DNA from: Paragonimus skrjabini miyazakii
Lineage: Eukaryota > Platyhelminthes > Trematoda > Plagiorchiida > Troglotrematidae
Direction of reading: 5' to 3'
DNA: 64,000 nucleotides
Assembly (NCBI GenBank): GCA_014338405.1
Contig: JTDE01000901.1
Location: forward strand, 8,530 to 72,529
Shown: positions 10,316 to 22,605 of the stretch, piece by piece
Position numbering within the stretch: the stretch's first letter is position 1
Layout of the letters: each line of letters opens with the position of its first letter
Position numbers and translations under genes: made by a program
The notes under the pieces: model-generated
The model's input: the letters and a program-made list of their open reading frames with translations, nothing else
What the model was told of the DNA's origin: nothing
Database searches by the model: none

Positions 10316-12002
10316 TCCGTTGAGAAAGTTGTTAATAAGAACCCAATGGTCCAAGTTGTTAACCGAACTGGAGATGGAAGGTGAAGCGGTGAATCGCCAA
10401 TTCGAGACAAAAGTCTGCGTGGAATAGCAGTCATGATAACTTGGGTTTAACGGATTTTATGTTGGCACTAGTGTTTTTAACAAAGACATCATAAGTAAAG
10501 GAGTACAATTTATCTAAGAGTAAGCTATACTGATTGACAGACCCTGCCCTGTAAATACGGTCATTTTGACGCAAATTCACACTAAACACCTTAGACATAT
10601 TTCGGTCCATTTTATGTAATGCGAGGATTAGGTTGTTCGGTCAGACAATTTGGTAATTTTTACAACAGGGACGTGTGCAAATAGAGGTGAACGGCAGTCA
10701 GCGAAGGTTATCAAAACAAATTATTTTCAAAGGGAATCGCATGTGATTGGCAGTACAATCAGTTGTGAATGAGAGTCTTACAGTTATGCTTGTCAGCCAA
10801 TTAATCTCGATCGTTTGATTTGTCCATAATGGCACAATTTACATATCTGTCCTGCGTCAGCTGAGTACTACAAACTACCCTGCCCATCTTTTTGTCAATG
10901 AGAAAGTGCTTCACCAAACCTCATGTACCAAAGGAATTTCACCCAAATCTTTTCGACAGAATTCCTTACCAAGCGCCATCAACTCCGTTGGCATATCATT
11001 CAGTTGATTTGTCTAAGCTTAACTTTTGCGGCCAATAACTTCTTTATAGTCATGTGTGAAGTATGCACAAAACTATCAAGTGACACTTTGAACTTGGCGA
11101 GTCTTCACCCGCTAATGACGTGGTGGGTCTGTCATGGGAATTACAAAAGCGCCGGATCAACAACCCTTGACCCCCAGTAATAGGTTGTGTCGTCGGAAGC
11201 AGATCTCTGTTCATTTCAGTTCGCAGAACTTGTGGCATGAGCAATAGACTTCGAGGTTCCTTAACTCATGGCCTCCAATATTGTTATATGCTGCAGGGTA
11301 CGTATAGGTGGGTGTTTACTTCAGTCGTTTGGAAATATCAAAGAGTTGGGTGACCGTTAATTCTGAACTCGGGTGTAACTCGGATCTATTGATAAAGATT
11401 TCTTAGATAGCAACTACATTTCGACGTGATCAGGTTCTGTAATTGCCCAAGGGATTACGCTGCTTATAGGATAACCTAGTAACCCCGCGAACAACGCAAC
11501 TACGTTTATAGTGTACGATATATAGTCTAACAAGCTGTAGTATATCTCATTAGTTTTGAATTGAATCTGACTTTGTTCCCTGCGGATATGTTCCAGATAA
11601 CATGCACAGAACACACCTATTATAACTACTCCCGCAATACAAATTGCATAGTCTGAGGTGGAAATGAAAAAAATTATTTAATCAAGCCAACGATTGATGT
11701 TTGTGATTGACGGGACATTTGAAAGAGTTACAGAGCACCATATACTTTCATTATAGTTGAAGACTATTTGATAGTATTTTTCACCAAATGCGGAAAGCCG
11801 TTAAATTAGTTGCCAAAACTTGCATTTCGTTTGTTTGAATAAACGTGTTGGAACAGTTGAAGTGACTTTTTATAGATTTTGCCGTTTCGATTCCTAGGCA
11901 TACACAATTTCTACCTACATTAATTACAAATGTCACAAAGCAGGAGTCACACGCATGGCAGTATGTCTGGTGCAACTTGTGAAAATGTCTGGGAGAAGAC
12001 AG
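10316..12002. other. non-coding stretch, no supported gene
   Basis: Short overlapping ORFs on both strands (longest 10923-11180, 85 codons) with no recognisable domain. Nothing else noted up to SINE copy B. Confidence 0.5.
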
Positions 12003-12351
12003 GTTGCTCGATCCTCTCAATAGGAGACACAGTTACTGTCTGTTAACTCCAATCGACAACCCCGCGATTAAGATCATTACTCATCATTACTCACAAGCGA
12101 GGGTGGTTGAGCGTTCACATTTGATAATTCGGTTGTGCCTAACATGAGGTCAATGTCGCAATGGTAAAACACGGTTGCCTCATGAACAGCATGTCCGTGG
12201 GTCAAGTCCCGGCGGTGGCGAGGATATGCACTACTGACGAGCTCTAATGAGAGCGAAACTCGAGTCTAGTGCTTCTTTTCGAAAGGGGCCGACTGGAAAG
12301 TCTATGGGGATGCGACAGCTGCGATCAATTGTGGGTGATGTTCAACTTGAA
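12003..12351 (+). mobile_element. tRNA-related SINE, copy B, with intact hammerhead
   Basis: The fullest SINE copy. Its head module (12003-12070) is inverted relative to copies A, C and F. Then come the leader CTCACAAGCGAG...GGTTGAGCGTTCACA, an A box (TGTCGCAATGG, 12154-12164), a B box (GGTCAAGTCCC, 12199-12209), the hammerhead (12228-12272) and a tail ending GGTGATGTTCAACTTGA. Both pol III boxes carry substitutions compared with copy D, so promoter strength is uncertain. No protein is encoded, and mobilisation would rely on the RT of another element. Autonomous partner unknown: the 3' tail does not resemble the PLE or LINE ends seen here. Confidence 0.9.
12228..12272 (+). ncRNA. minimal type I hammerhead ribozyme, intact core (SINE copy B)
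   Basis: All required parts are present in 45 bases: stem I GCACTA/TAGTGC (6 perfect pairs), core CTGACGA (consensus CUGANGA), stem II GCTCT-AATG-AGAGC (5 perfect pairs with a four-base loop), core GAAA, and stem III ACT/AGT around CG, with predicted cleavage after the C of GTC (C12266). Stem III is the palindrome ACTCGAGT, which cannot form a good hairpin loop alone but can pair between two molecules, as in double hammerheads. Located just downstream of the tRNA-like promoter. Activity is inferred, not shown. Confidence 0.88.
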
Positions 12352-14704
12352 AACATAGATATGATATGCCAGCATGGTGTATCCCCCACACCAAGTATTC
12401 AGGCAAGATAGTGATAGTTTGTTAAAAATGCCCTTATTGTTCCAGACCTAAACTTTTAGGCCACTGTTTCCTATCGCCAAATGTTGATTTTGATGTCATC
12501 TTTATACCCTCTCAGTCGATTGACTGCATGAAACCGAAACTGCTGCAGTTTTGGTCCAGAATAGTTCATTAGGAAAAGAACGCATTCAGAATACGAACAA
12601 TGAATGTGATGTCAAAGTGCCTGCGTATATGTGTTGAATCAGAATCGAGCCATGGAACATTCCCGCATTCAGTACATGCTTGAGTGTAGTAAAATTAGGA
12701 CACGTCAACTGAGCATAACCAGACATGGGTGAACGCAAGAGAATGCACGCGAATCTAGTGGAATATCTACTTGCACATTGCTGTTCATACAGTTGTGCAG
12801 GTCCTCACGTGTCCAATGCATAGAATATCAGAACATCGAAACTGTTCATGTCACTTGGTGGTTTTCATACCTGGTATGAGAAGCAAATTTGAGCGTCGTT
12901 TAGTCAGTTGTGCACAGATCTCAACGGATCAGTACAATCTGATTCCCTTCACAGAACATTAAAAAAAGGTTGTTAAGCGTAGATGCTTCCGTTTGATGTC
13001 ACCAGGTACACTGTGAATCATCGCATGTAATTTTGTGATATGGTTCGACATGCGACTGGTTTTTAATTTATTTCGGTGCGAAAGTATGAGCAATAACAGT
13101 TGACAGATCTGGAGATTAGTAGGTCGTTTTTAAAAAAGGGCCATTCAACTGGCTGATTATCTCCTATGGCAATGATATATTTTGTCACAGCTTCTGTTTC
13201 GGTTCATTTGTGCGTTTTATTATGTGAGGTTTTAGAAAATTTATTTTCAATTGTTGTTTGATTCAATTAATTCTTTCAAGTGACTACGGTTCGATAGGTT
13301 TTAATCAAGATTGAATAAAACGTTACTGTTACAAAGGGATTCCCTAAAATTTGTGTACATCTAAAAAGGTGACTTATGTGAAACGTTCCAAATAAATCTA
13401 TAAACAAATTTGTTTCTGGAGATGTTTGTACGATAAAATCATCGACCACATTTTTGTACACACGGTATGATGAAACAATTGTTAGACACGACACTCAAGC
13501 AGCTGAATGAAAGTTAATTCAATCAGGACGATGTAGACCGTCGTTTGGTATGCCGATTAGTATGACAGCTAATCGTGAATAAGTTACTAACGAGCGACCG
13601 TCACACGGAAAATATCGAAATTGTCAACATAAGTGAATTGATGTGCAGCAGTTTTCTGATCATCAAGTCAAATCGGATGATTGTGTAAACACAGCGGGGA
13701 TGATTTGACTACAATTTTCTTTCTAAACCTGAGTTCATCTTAAAAACTGTACTTGAATTATTTCGTGCTGATTAGATCGATAAGTTTGGAGCTCCAGTAT
13801 TCGACAACCTACAATAAAATCTCACAGAAATGCAACAGGGCAGAATTTTGGTGATCAGATTGAAATATGACGGAAAAAATTGTAATATCGTTTTCAGGAT
13901 TGAACTTTTGGTTTGTGATATACCTTGACATTTTTTCAGTTGTATCGCCTATCCGGAGATTAAGATTCCGAATCGTCCTCGTCAATATGTTGTAACACCT
14001 ACAAATTTATACGAAACAAGCGGTTTCCAACTTTGATTATGTAGCAGAAGTTCACTCACGGAAATTCCGCTAAGGCGAGTGTGTGAGTGTACATATTTAT
14101 CTCTTTGTTTGGATGAATCCAGTTGACTATACGCAGCTCACTTTGATTTGAATTCAGGGCATAGGTTTACTTGCTTCGATTAAAACATGTTAACATACTT
14201 AAGATGAAATTCGAGTAAAGCAAATTTCAAGTACATTCATAATAAACCGAGCTTTGCGTGATTCAGCTGCTTGATCAAAAACGTTCAGATTAAAACTGGG
14301 TAGGAAGTGCTTGCGTCCGGTTTTGGATATTGGTACAATAATGATGAGTAATTTAATCGATACAGTGAGAAAATTGTCGTCTGACTAGTTAGTGGGAGTA
14401 ACAGGAGGTACACCGTTGAGCTTTCTGGAGTGTGAAGTCCTAGACAAGGGTGCGCACCAATGACGATCTGTAAGAAAAGTCAAACGAGTTTAGAGCATCT
14501 GCTTAGACGAACTTGGTAAAACATTCTATAAGTAAACAGCTGCGATCAGGTGCTTGTGAGCTTTGATTTACATTCGTTAAAATTCATTACTACTTATAAG
14601 TTGTCAAAATATCGCCCGAAAAGTTCATCGATTTTTGTGATTTTAAGTTGGGAATACACCCTAGTAGTGTGTTCATCAGTTGGAGCTAACAGGACACCCA
14701 CGAT
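12352..14704. other. non-coding stretch, no supported gene
   Basis: AT-rich. The longest ORF, 13276-13494 (-), has no recognisable domain. I see no repeat family shared with the rest of the window. Confidence 0.5.
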
Positions 14705-15000
14705 GTCTCCTATTGAAGCAGTCGACTAATCTGAACAACGTTCACAAGCGAATATGGTTGAGCATTCGTGTATGATGATACAGTAATGCCTATTGTGAGA
14801 TCTATGGCGCAGTGGTCAACACGGTTTTCTCATGAAAGCATGGCCGGAGTTCTAGTCCTGGCAGTAGTGAGGATATTCATTACTGACGGGTTGTAACAAA
14901 CGCGAACTTCGTGTATAATACTTCGTGCCAAAATGAGCTGAGTGAAACGGCTATGGGAATGGACGAGTTGCGATTAACCTTGGATGAAGTTTGATTTGAA
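14705..15000 (+). mobile_element. tRNA-related SINE, copy C, degenerate
   Basis: Collinear with copies A and B: head GTCTCCTATTGAAG in the copy A orientation, the leader CACAAGCG...GGTTGAGC, a perfect A box TGGCGCAGTGG at 14805-14815, a weak B box (about 14848-14858), then a tail with CTATGGGAATG and GGATGAAGTTTGA. The hammerhead position (about 14877-14920) starts with CTGACGG and has no GAAA block, so the ribozyme is lost. Oldest-looking copy next to H. Confidence 0.75.
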
Positions 15001-15859
15001 TCACGTTATAGAAAAATTTATTCAGTCGCGATTTTCTTCTAGAAAGAGGGGAGAATACTAGTAGCTATGGATTCAAAGGAGGGAAATCTATTGCGGATTC
15101 ATACATTATTTAATTTTAGCACACCCTGCACGTTTGAGTACATTTTTAAAATGAATTACTCAGTGCATTCAACGAAGATTCCATTGAATTTGGTCTGCCT
15201 GCTACCAATCTGAGTAACAAGCCAATTTTAGTAGTCCCACCCGGAAAACTTTACTATGGACCCTGATTACAATTATGTGGCGTGCGTTACCAATTCGATA
15301 ATGTCATGTGGAAAGAATTAATGACTTAGTGCACTGAACGCTTGGAACAAAATTAGGAGAATATGATATCACATCCCAGGTCAGGTGCCTGTATGTTCTA
15401 CTGCACAGTCCTATTATGAAGCAGTTTTTAGTCCATAATTTCACTGCATGTGGTGTTGATGTGAAAGATCATTATATATTTGTATATATATATATGCATA
15501 AATATAGTAACTGCTACTGGGTATGCATGCTGTTCGGCTTGCAAACACCACACTGTTTATCAGACGTAAAGTTTACATAATCGTTACAAGACATTCATCA
15601 ACGAAATTGGCTTGAACAATCGTGTTTGCCAAGAAGACGCATGTATTTGAAGCGTTTATCGGGAATAATATTGGTAGTTTTGGTTCACGGCTTGTTTATT
15701 GGTTAGTTCCATTCGTTTACTGGTAAGTAGCTGGCATAGATTGCTACCGAGTTTCAGTTGCAATGATGTTCGGTAGCGAGTCTTTGGATGGTTAATTCTT
15801 GTTAGTTTCATGAATTATCGTTGATACTGTGGCGACTGGTTGTTTATATATATATATAT

Positions 15860-15959
15860 NNNNNNNNNNNNNNNNNNNNNNNNNNNNNNNNNNNNNNNNN
15901 NNNNNNNNNNNNNNNNNNNNNNNNNNNNNNNNNNNNNNNNNNNNNNNNNNNNNNNNNNN
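15860..15959. other. scaffold gap, 100 N, at a TA microsatellite
   Basis: Exactly 100 N, a conventional placeholder length, so the true gap size is unknown. The left edge is a TA dinucleotide run (about 15845-15859), which probably caused the assembly break. Confidence 0.97.
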
Positions 15960-16702
15960 ATAAGGCACAATGTAGAGGTAATAAGCGACTTAATTATAAT
16001 CTAAAACGTATCAACGTACACCATATATAATATTACAGCTACTGATGACAGAGGGTACACATGACAAACCTTCATTCGTATGTGGGAGTTATATTACTCG
16101 ATCGCTGTTTGAACATGAACGTGTTAACCAATAAGCTTCTGGGATTTCAGCATTCTCATCGGCTGCTGTTGAGGGGATGAATTTTCTGAGCGAACACCTA
16201 TATGTCGTCTATCCCAACTGTTAACAGGAATGGCGCAGTTATTTAGTCAATCACACATGTAGTTTCCCGGATAACGTAACCTGTTTTACGCAAGGTTATT
16301 ATCAAGTAACCGTTAATCATACGCTTGTTACAATGTTGCATGACTGTCAGTTCTGAAATAACTGTCATCGTTTTCGCGTTTGTTTGGACTTATCAGACAG
16401 AAGTAAACCAGACCAGTTCGAAACGGCAGTCTTTTGTGTTACGAGCCCAACTCTTATATTCTAACTCACTAACACTGCTTGTGAAGGGGGCCACTAATGA
16501 AACTGATGTGTGAATTGGTTGCATATAGTGTGAATTAACAAGCTCCGTTTCCGTTCTAGCTGACGACCTGAAAAATGGACTGGCCACCTGTGGTAAAGTG
16601 GAATGCACTCATGAAATGTATCCGCATGTTAGTCAATGTAACAAATCAATGAGAAGCTGTTGCGTAAGACAACCCCATTTCGTGAACACGTATATTCATG
16701 TC

Positions 16703-16723
16703 TATATATATATATATATATAT
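16703..16723. repeat. (TA)n microsatellite
   Basis: Uninterrupted TA run of about 21 bases. Confidence 0.95.
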
Positions 16724-19084
16724 GAATTGTTAGGTCATCACTTTGGGTCGTTGACTGCCTTCATACTACGGCTTGTCTCCTTCGTGAGTTATTTCCGCAC
16801 GATTTATCGGATAATGCCCTATTGGCGGATGATTGAACTTGACATCGCGATCTTTATGTGGATAAGTTAGGTGATACGCACAGCCCGTTACTGTCACGTA
16901 TACTGAGCACACAACGCCCGCAAACATGTACTACGAAATGCTCTCATGCTTTGCAGTAGAAGCCTCTACCTGGCGGAAAATCAGATGTTTTAAATTTGTG
17001 CACAGGCCGAGCTTGTTCACTTTTGGTGACCGGTCAAAGGCAAGGAGCTAACACTTCATAAATGGATTGGCCTTCTAGAGTGTTCTATCCTGGATTTGTA
17101 GATTCCAGTGGGTTCAAAATCTCTTTGCAGCTAACAGTAACTCACTTCAGTGCATCTTGCGCATTTCCAGGGAATTTCCGCTTCGGAATTCGATTTAAAA
17201 AACTTGATTAAAGTGAATGAGCAAAAGGGGGTTGTGTTGCTTTTCTTGCGGTCAAACTGTTGTCAAGAACGTTACCCTAATCATTTCTGGTTTCAATCAT
17301 GGAGGCAGTGTTCATGAACGAACACCCCTAGGTATCGATGAAAACTACAGGAATTTACCTATTGCAAGCGATTATATCAAAGATTCGGCGGCATTAAAAC
17401 AGACGAAAGACCACGTTAACAACACCGTTGCGTCTAACTATGTTTACAAATGTATAATCATTTGTGTATACAGTCAAACTCCTTCCTAACAGCCCATAAT
17501 TCTTATCCAGAAAAAATCGAAATTGGATGTGGTGCCAAGTGTTCAAGCGTCCCTTAACTTTCCTTGTTGCAATTAGCCATCCTGGACGCGGATATTACTA
17601 ACGACGTACGCCATAACTGACCCAACCTGATTCTCATCATAGGTTTAAAATCATATCCGGTATGCTGTCAACACCAAACCTACGCACTCAGTATGACGCA
17701 GTATAACATCAAATCTAGAACGACACAAAAACACCATCCAAAGCTACAGATGAATTTTTGGTCTGAAAAAGCGGGTGGTTGGAAAAGATAGGTCGGAAGA
17801 TAGGTCGGAGTCAATATTCTGGGCTGGTTTTTATGGATTCACGACCTGTTTGTTTATTTTTTGGACTAGGAGCGTTGTTATCCGTTTGGTCATCACATCT
17901 CTTTGCATCGCCTGCAAAAACTAACGTATGTGCTATGTGTCAGTGTCTTGCATCCCGTTACATTGTTAATGCACAAGAACTACGGCCCAATGGGTAACGA
18001 ATGTTGGTTGTGATATTTACTGTGATCTGTTGATAACGTTGGAGAGGATGGGCTATGCATATGTCACTGAAGATGATAGAATCCGTACAAAAATGCCGTA
18101 GGTCGAAGGTCACAGCTAACGGAAAGTCAATTTCAGGTTATAATTGTTGATTGCTAGCACTAAATACAAAACCCGGCAACATGAAGGCCTGTGGTAACAA
18201 ACAGCGCAAAGTGAAAGACAAACTTAAAAGCAGCCTCACAATGAATATGCAACTATTGTGACAACAAAGATTAGGGAATAGCAATCCAGTTCGTGCCATC
18301 AGCATTAATCAAATCACTAGGAATTCCACGGCTTTCATTAATGGGCCACTTTTTAAACAATACTACAATTAACCAACAAGACTGATCTTATGTGTACGTC
18401 TAATTTGATTTGTGTTAGAGATTTTCTCCTAACATATTTTTATGCTTGCTGGTCAAATGTTTTCCTCACAATGACCTCGCTGACAATGTGTCCATGAAAT
18501 TGGTCATCATTTGTAGTAGTTCTTGTAAAGTTGGCCGTTTGGTTTTTCTATTCAAATGTTGCCAAGAGACCAGTTTTCTATTTTTTAACGTGAACAGGCC
18601 CAATTCAAAACTAGCTGAGATAATGATTATCCGTTGCCTCTCTGATGAAATAGAGTCAAGGACAAATTAGCTTCAATGATTATAGTGGACCTTGTGGATT
18701 ATTATTCAGAATTTCAGGTGGCATAAAGATTGAAACATTGTTTGAAATTTGTGATACAGTCGTCTCATAAGGTTTCACAGTAAAACGAACACTTCAAACA
18801 CTTAATTGCAACCTACGACAAACAAATATGGGTGTTACATTAAGTTCATAGCACAGATGTACCCACGTGAATTGTCATCTACCTATACAGTACATTACCA
18901 AGTTTCAATTCAGCTTACATCACAAGCATCTCAGTTTTATAAGGCGAGCTAACGAGGATCGGTCAACAGAATTAGAGCTTCAGATAGATGAAAATCCCCA
19001 TAGCATACATGAAAAGCAAAACGGGCGGTTTCACTTAATCTGAAGGTTAACGTGCTTAATAAGGTTGCCTCCTTTTTGATCCAT

Positions 19085-19466
19085 TCATTTGACTGTTCCT
19101 ATGGTTCAGTGTACGTAAGTCGCACTACTAGGCGTTTATCTGAAAGAATCCGTGAACACTGCCTCACTTGGCTGTGCTCTGGGACAACAAAACGCATCAG
19201 TTAATCCATTCTGGCCCATTTGATCGATTGTAATCAACACAGAGAAGAAGACAGCATTTCTTACCGTCTATCGGTTTCCAGCCACCTTGCCGCAAAAGGT
19301 CAAATGCCACATCCTGTCGTTAGCCGAGTCGGTCAAATTCCGACTACTTCATCCGAATTTGTCGGTGCAGAAACAATTCGTTCAAACCCTGAGGCTTTCT
19401 TGGCCGAACAATGCCGCCCAACCCGTGAAACAATTTGTTCCCGTCCCACTGTCCCAGCCTGATTAA
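19085..19466 (+). pseudogene. Penelope-like GIY-YIG endonuclease fragment (PLE-D)
   Basis: Reading from 19085 gives FDCSYGSVYVSRTTRRLSER, in which YVS replaces the YIG-like YVG, then IREHCLTWLCSG (usual EHLPKWL), a TAA at 19202-19204, and SILAHLIDCNQH (usual SAI..HL...H). The pattern then moves by one frame change to a frame reading LAESVKFRLLHPNL, SVQKQFVQTLRLSWP and the stop at 19464-19466. This is the endonuclease C-terminus, closer to the 28-29 kb copies (QKQFVQTLDLPWP) than to PLE-1. No RT is recognisable upstream, so this is a 5'-truncated copy. SINE copy D begins about 20 bases further on. Confidence 0.85.
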
Positions 19467-19484
19467 CACTGACTAATTAAAACC

Positions 19485-19751
19485 AACTCACAAGCCAAAT
19501 TGGTTGAGCGTTCACATATGATAATTCGGTCCTGCCTGACGTGATGTCAGTGGCGCAGTGGTAAACACGGTTGCCTCATGAACAGCGTGTCCGTGGTTCA
19601 ATTCCCGGCAGTGGCGATTATATGCACTACTGACGAGCTCTAATGAGAACGAGACTCGAGTCTAGTGCCTCATTTCGAAAGGGGTTGACTGGATAGTCTA
19701 TAGGAATGCGACAGCTGCGATCAATTGTGGGTGATTTTCAAATTGATATAA
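19485..19751 (+). mobile_element. tRNA-related SINE, copy D, best pol III boxes
   Basis: Starts at the leader (CTCACAAGCC) without the head module. The A box TGGCGCAGTGG at 19551-19561 and the B box GGTTCAATTCC at 19595-19605 both agree well with tRNA consensus and are 44 bases apart start to start. The hammerhead segment follows at 19624-19668 and the tail ends near GGTGATTTTCAAATTGA. It lies directly after the PLE-D endonuclease stop. Confidence 0.9.
19624..19668 (+). ncRNA. hammerhead ribozyme, core mutated (SINE copy D)
   Basis: Stem I GCACTA/TAGTGC, core CTGACGA and palindromic stem III with GTC are intact. Stem II has one mismatch (AGAAC for AGAGC) and GAAA is GAGA, which replaces an invariant core A. 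Probably inactive. Confidence 0.8.
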
Positions 19752-22404
19752 ACCAAATCTCCGACTACTCATCAGTAATCTAAAACCAACTTCGTTTGTG
19801 TTCACACATCAATTAATTATGCTAGACGCCGTGTCCCGAATCGGCGCGAAAGACCGGTAACCCCGTAAATTTGAGTTTGAGTGGATAATAGGAACTTTAG
19901 TACCATGCCAAAGAACAGCTCTCTAGCGGTGAGTTTTTATGTGGACAGAAATGTATCAAGCCATCCACATTGTGTATCGTTTTGTATTAAAGTCAATAAT
20001 CACAAAATTCCGGTGAACTTACAAAACTTCAAGCTGACAGTGCACGATTAATGACCGGAAAATTCTCGCTAAATTTTTGCCTATTCATACAGCAGTTTGT
20101 TTCAAAAGCATCACTTATAAGCAAATAAAATTGGAATGACGGATAGAGTATCAGGGATCACACTCATCGCAACTACCGTGGGGGCGATAACAATTGTTTA
20201 TAAACATACAGCACGGAGTCGAACCTCCAGAGGGCTACTGATTTAATAATGCATAGTGTTCGGGTAGAGATCCTCCGTACAAAAAACGAAAAGCAGCTGC
20301 TGGATCGCGCTGGTGTTGTTTCATTACAATATGACGTGTAGTGAAGGAAATCAGGCTGGTTGTTTTTTGCCTCGTTGTGACGTTGTGTTCATGTGACATT
20401 CAAGCTACGTCCTGTGAACCTGGTTCAAATCTGGCGCTCAGCTCTGTGAATATCACTGGTCCCACATTCATACATACGTTCACGGATAGCGTGATTTGGT
20501 AGATGAGGGCATTGATTAAGTTATAAAGAGCACGGAATTGGGATATGTTTCGAATAAGACCACCGAAATAATGATCATGTACCTTCTGGCAACAGAGCTA
20601 ACTGGACGGCGCGTGCTTGTCTATCTTCTTCATCTCAGTATAGAAGACGAAGGAATACCATCTTTCTAGAATGGTATTTCGTCGCTGGCAGACGAACTAT
20701 TGATGTGGATCTGTCGAAATTTGTCTCTGTTTAGTCCAGTGATTTAGCTGCCCGATTACTGCATCATGTGACTGTCTGGAATGCAAAGTACTAATTATCG
20801 CGTGACATTCGGATGGTTTAGCATTCCCCTCACCCTTGTGTTTGCCACGGATTCAATGAACCCTAATGCTTGGTATGTAACACACGTGCACACAACAATC
20901 ACGGTGGGTACTTAGTGGAAGTTGGTTCGTTTGCACGTTCGTTGCAAAAAATGTACTACTGGCAATTAATCCTAGTGTGTAACAAATCACTTGTGTTCCG
21001 TTTCACATTGAAAATGAATCTCACAGGCATAAAGAACAAAATTTTTGATCAACTCAAACGAAGTATCTAGCTAATACTTAGACTCACAATAAGCACACAG
21101 AATAAACAAATCGAATATACTGAGTATCGGTTAGCATACTTTGGTATTTATCAGTGCTGCCACACACAAAACGTAGGGCAGGTTATGATGTGTATCGGAG
21201 AAGCATCAAATGTTCACCTGCGGACAATTTCGTCCATTTGTCTACGCGGTCCAATCTATGATAAATATGAAACTAAGAAAAAGATTCGAATGTACTACTT
21301 GAAATCCGCCAAATCACCCTGACAATTCCGGACTGAAACATCACCTTGTGTACACCATTGTGAACACTATTGGTTGTCAGCAGTTTTCTCATTGTTCCAT
21401 GGGTCAAGAGAAAACTGCTTAATTCCGATAAACTTACTTTGAGAAACTGTGTTAATAATGTATACTTTTGACGGTGCATACGCTGTTAAGCAGAACGTGT
21501 TTTTCGATAGTTCAGCCTTAAGATAAACACTACGTGTAAACTGTACTTGCAGTTGCCGATCTGTTTTTTCACACTCATAGTCGGCAAGCGATACGCAAAC
21601 ACGAGAAAGAGTTGCTCGTGTGCGGGTAAAAATTCCGAGAGAACAGTCTCTAATCACTGTGCAGAATGGATCAGTGCTACGACTGAAAAAGGACGTTTTG
21701 TTTCATGAGATGGTAGATAATTAATCGCTCAAACATGAGATAATTGAATTGACATTGGGTACGGTGAATGAAAGTTCTTTAGCAACTATCCATGCAACAA
21801 GTGGACGTAACGCGGGTAGGAATTACTGTTCACCTGCGAGCAACTCAGAAATTTGGTAGGAGGTTAAAAACAATTAGTGGTAAACATCTGGTATCATACA
21901 TTGAACTCGTCCACCGTTTCGTAGATGACTAGCCCAACTTCCATCGTACTCACTGTTTCTGATGTTATTATGATATGAGGTGACACCAAAGCCAATTAGA
22001 GTGCTAGTAACAAGGATTAGCTTAATAGGGAGAAAAGCAACCAAATATTGAGGTGACTAGGTATGAGGTCCCTCACGTACATCTTGAAGTTTTACTCTGG
22101 CAAACGTAGATTTGGTTTGAGATATTTAATGTTCTTAGTTTCGGCTGATGTTGCTCCCGTAACGTACAAGCTCACCGTTTTTACCCTGACTGTCCGTCAC
22201 TCTCGTGGACTAACCTTAGGACGACGTGGGGATACCGGGGGGCAGTGTTTTTCCAAAGCAGAGGTTCCAACAATTTTCCTGTGAAATGAAACAGCACAAA
22301 AAAGCATGAGCCAAGGGTTCAGTAAACCATACCCACGACTTACATAAACAAAATCTAAAACGACGCCAACAACACAGGAGCACGCTCCGTTACACAGTTC
22401 AAAT
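19752..22404. other. non-coding stretch, no supported gene
   Basis: ORFs 21367-21657 (-, 96 codons) and 22063-22284 (+) have no recognisable domain. No repeat shared with other parts of the window. Confidence 0.5.
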
Positions 22405-22605
22405 TCAATTAGTGAGCGCTTGCTGGTTTCGACCGTAAGTCACAATATTGGTCGTAACTTTTCATCCTCATTGAGTGTGTACTACTGACGAGCGTTACTC
22501 AGAACAAAACTCAACTACAGTGTTTATGTTCAACAGAGATTAACTGAAACATGTGGGGTTGCATAAGCTGCGGTGAGATGTGAGGGATATCCAGCCTATA
22601 GAAAT
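22405..22605 (+). mobile_element. very degenerate SINE, copy H
   Basis: Recognisable mainly by the ribozyme position: ACTACTGACGAGC (22481-22493) followed by a weak stem II, AAAACTCAACTACAGTG in place of GAAACTCGAGTCTAGTGC, and a tail with GGTTGCATAAGCTGCGGT. The tRNA-like part upstream is too decayed to place its boxes. The assignment rests on about 110 collinear bases. Confidence 0.5.

Larger units (their letters stand above)
15001..19084. other. non-coding stretch with a scaffold gap and TA microsatellites
   Basis: Contains a short TA run at 15483-15495, the N gap at 15860-15959, and a TA run at 16703-16723. A 12-base tandem duplication (AGATAGGTCGGA twice) lies at about 17785-17808. ORFs 17217-17489 (90 codons) and 16598-16870 show no known domain, and none exceeds what chance gives at this base composition. 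Confidence 0.5.

Noticed and set aside
17217..17489. 90-codon ORF starting with a CxxC-like stretch
   Set aside because: Only one Cys pair, no second half of a zinc-binding motif, chance length.
17785..17808. 12-base tandem duplication as a minisatellite
   Set aside because: Only two units; too short to call a repeat array.
19540..19620. Possible genuine tRNA gene
   Set aside because: A and B boxes are good, but the arms do not fold into a full cloverleaf by eye and the unit is embedded in a repeated SINE with the same flanks in other copies.
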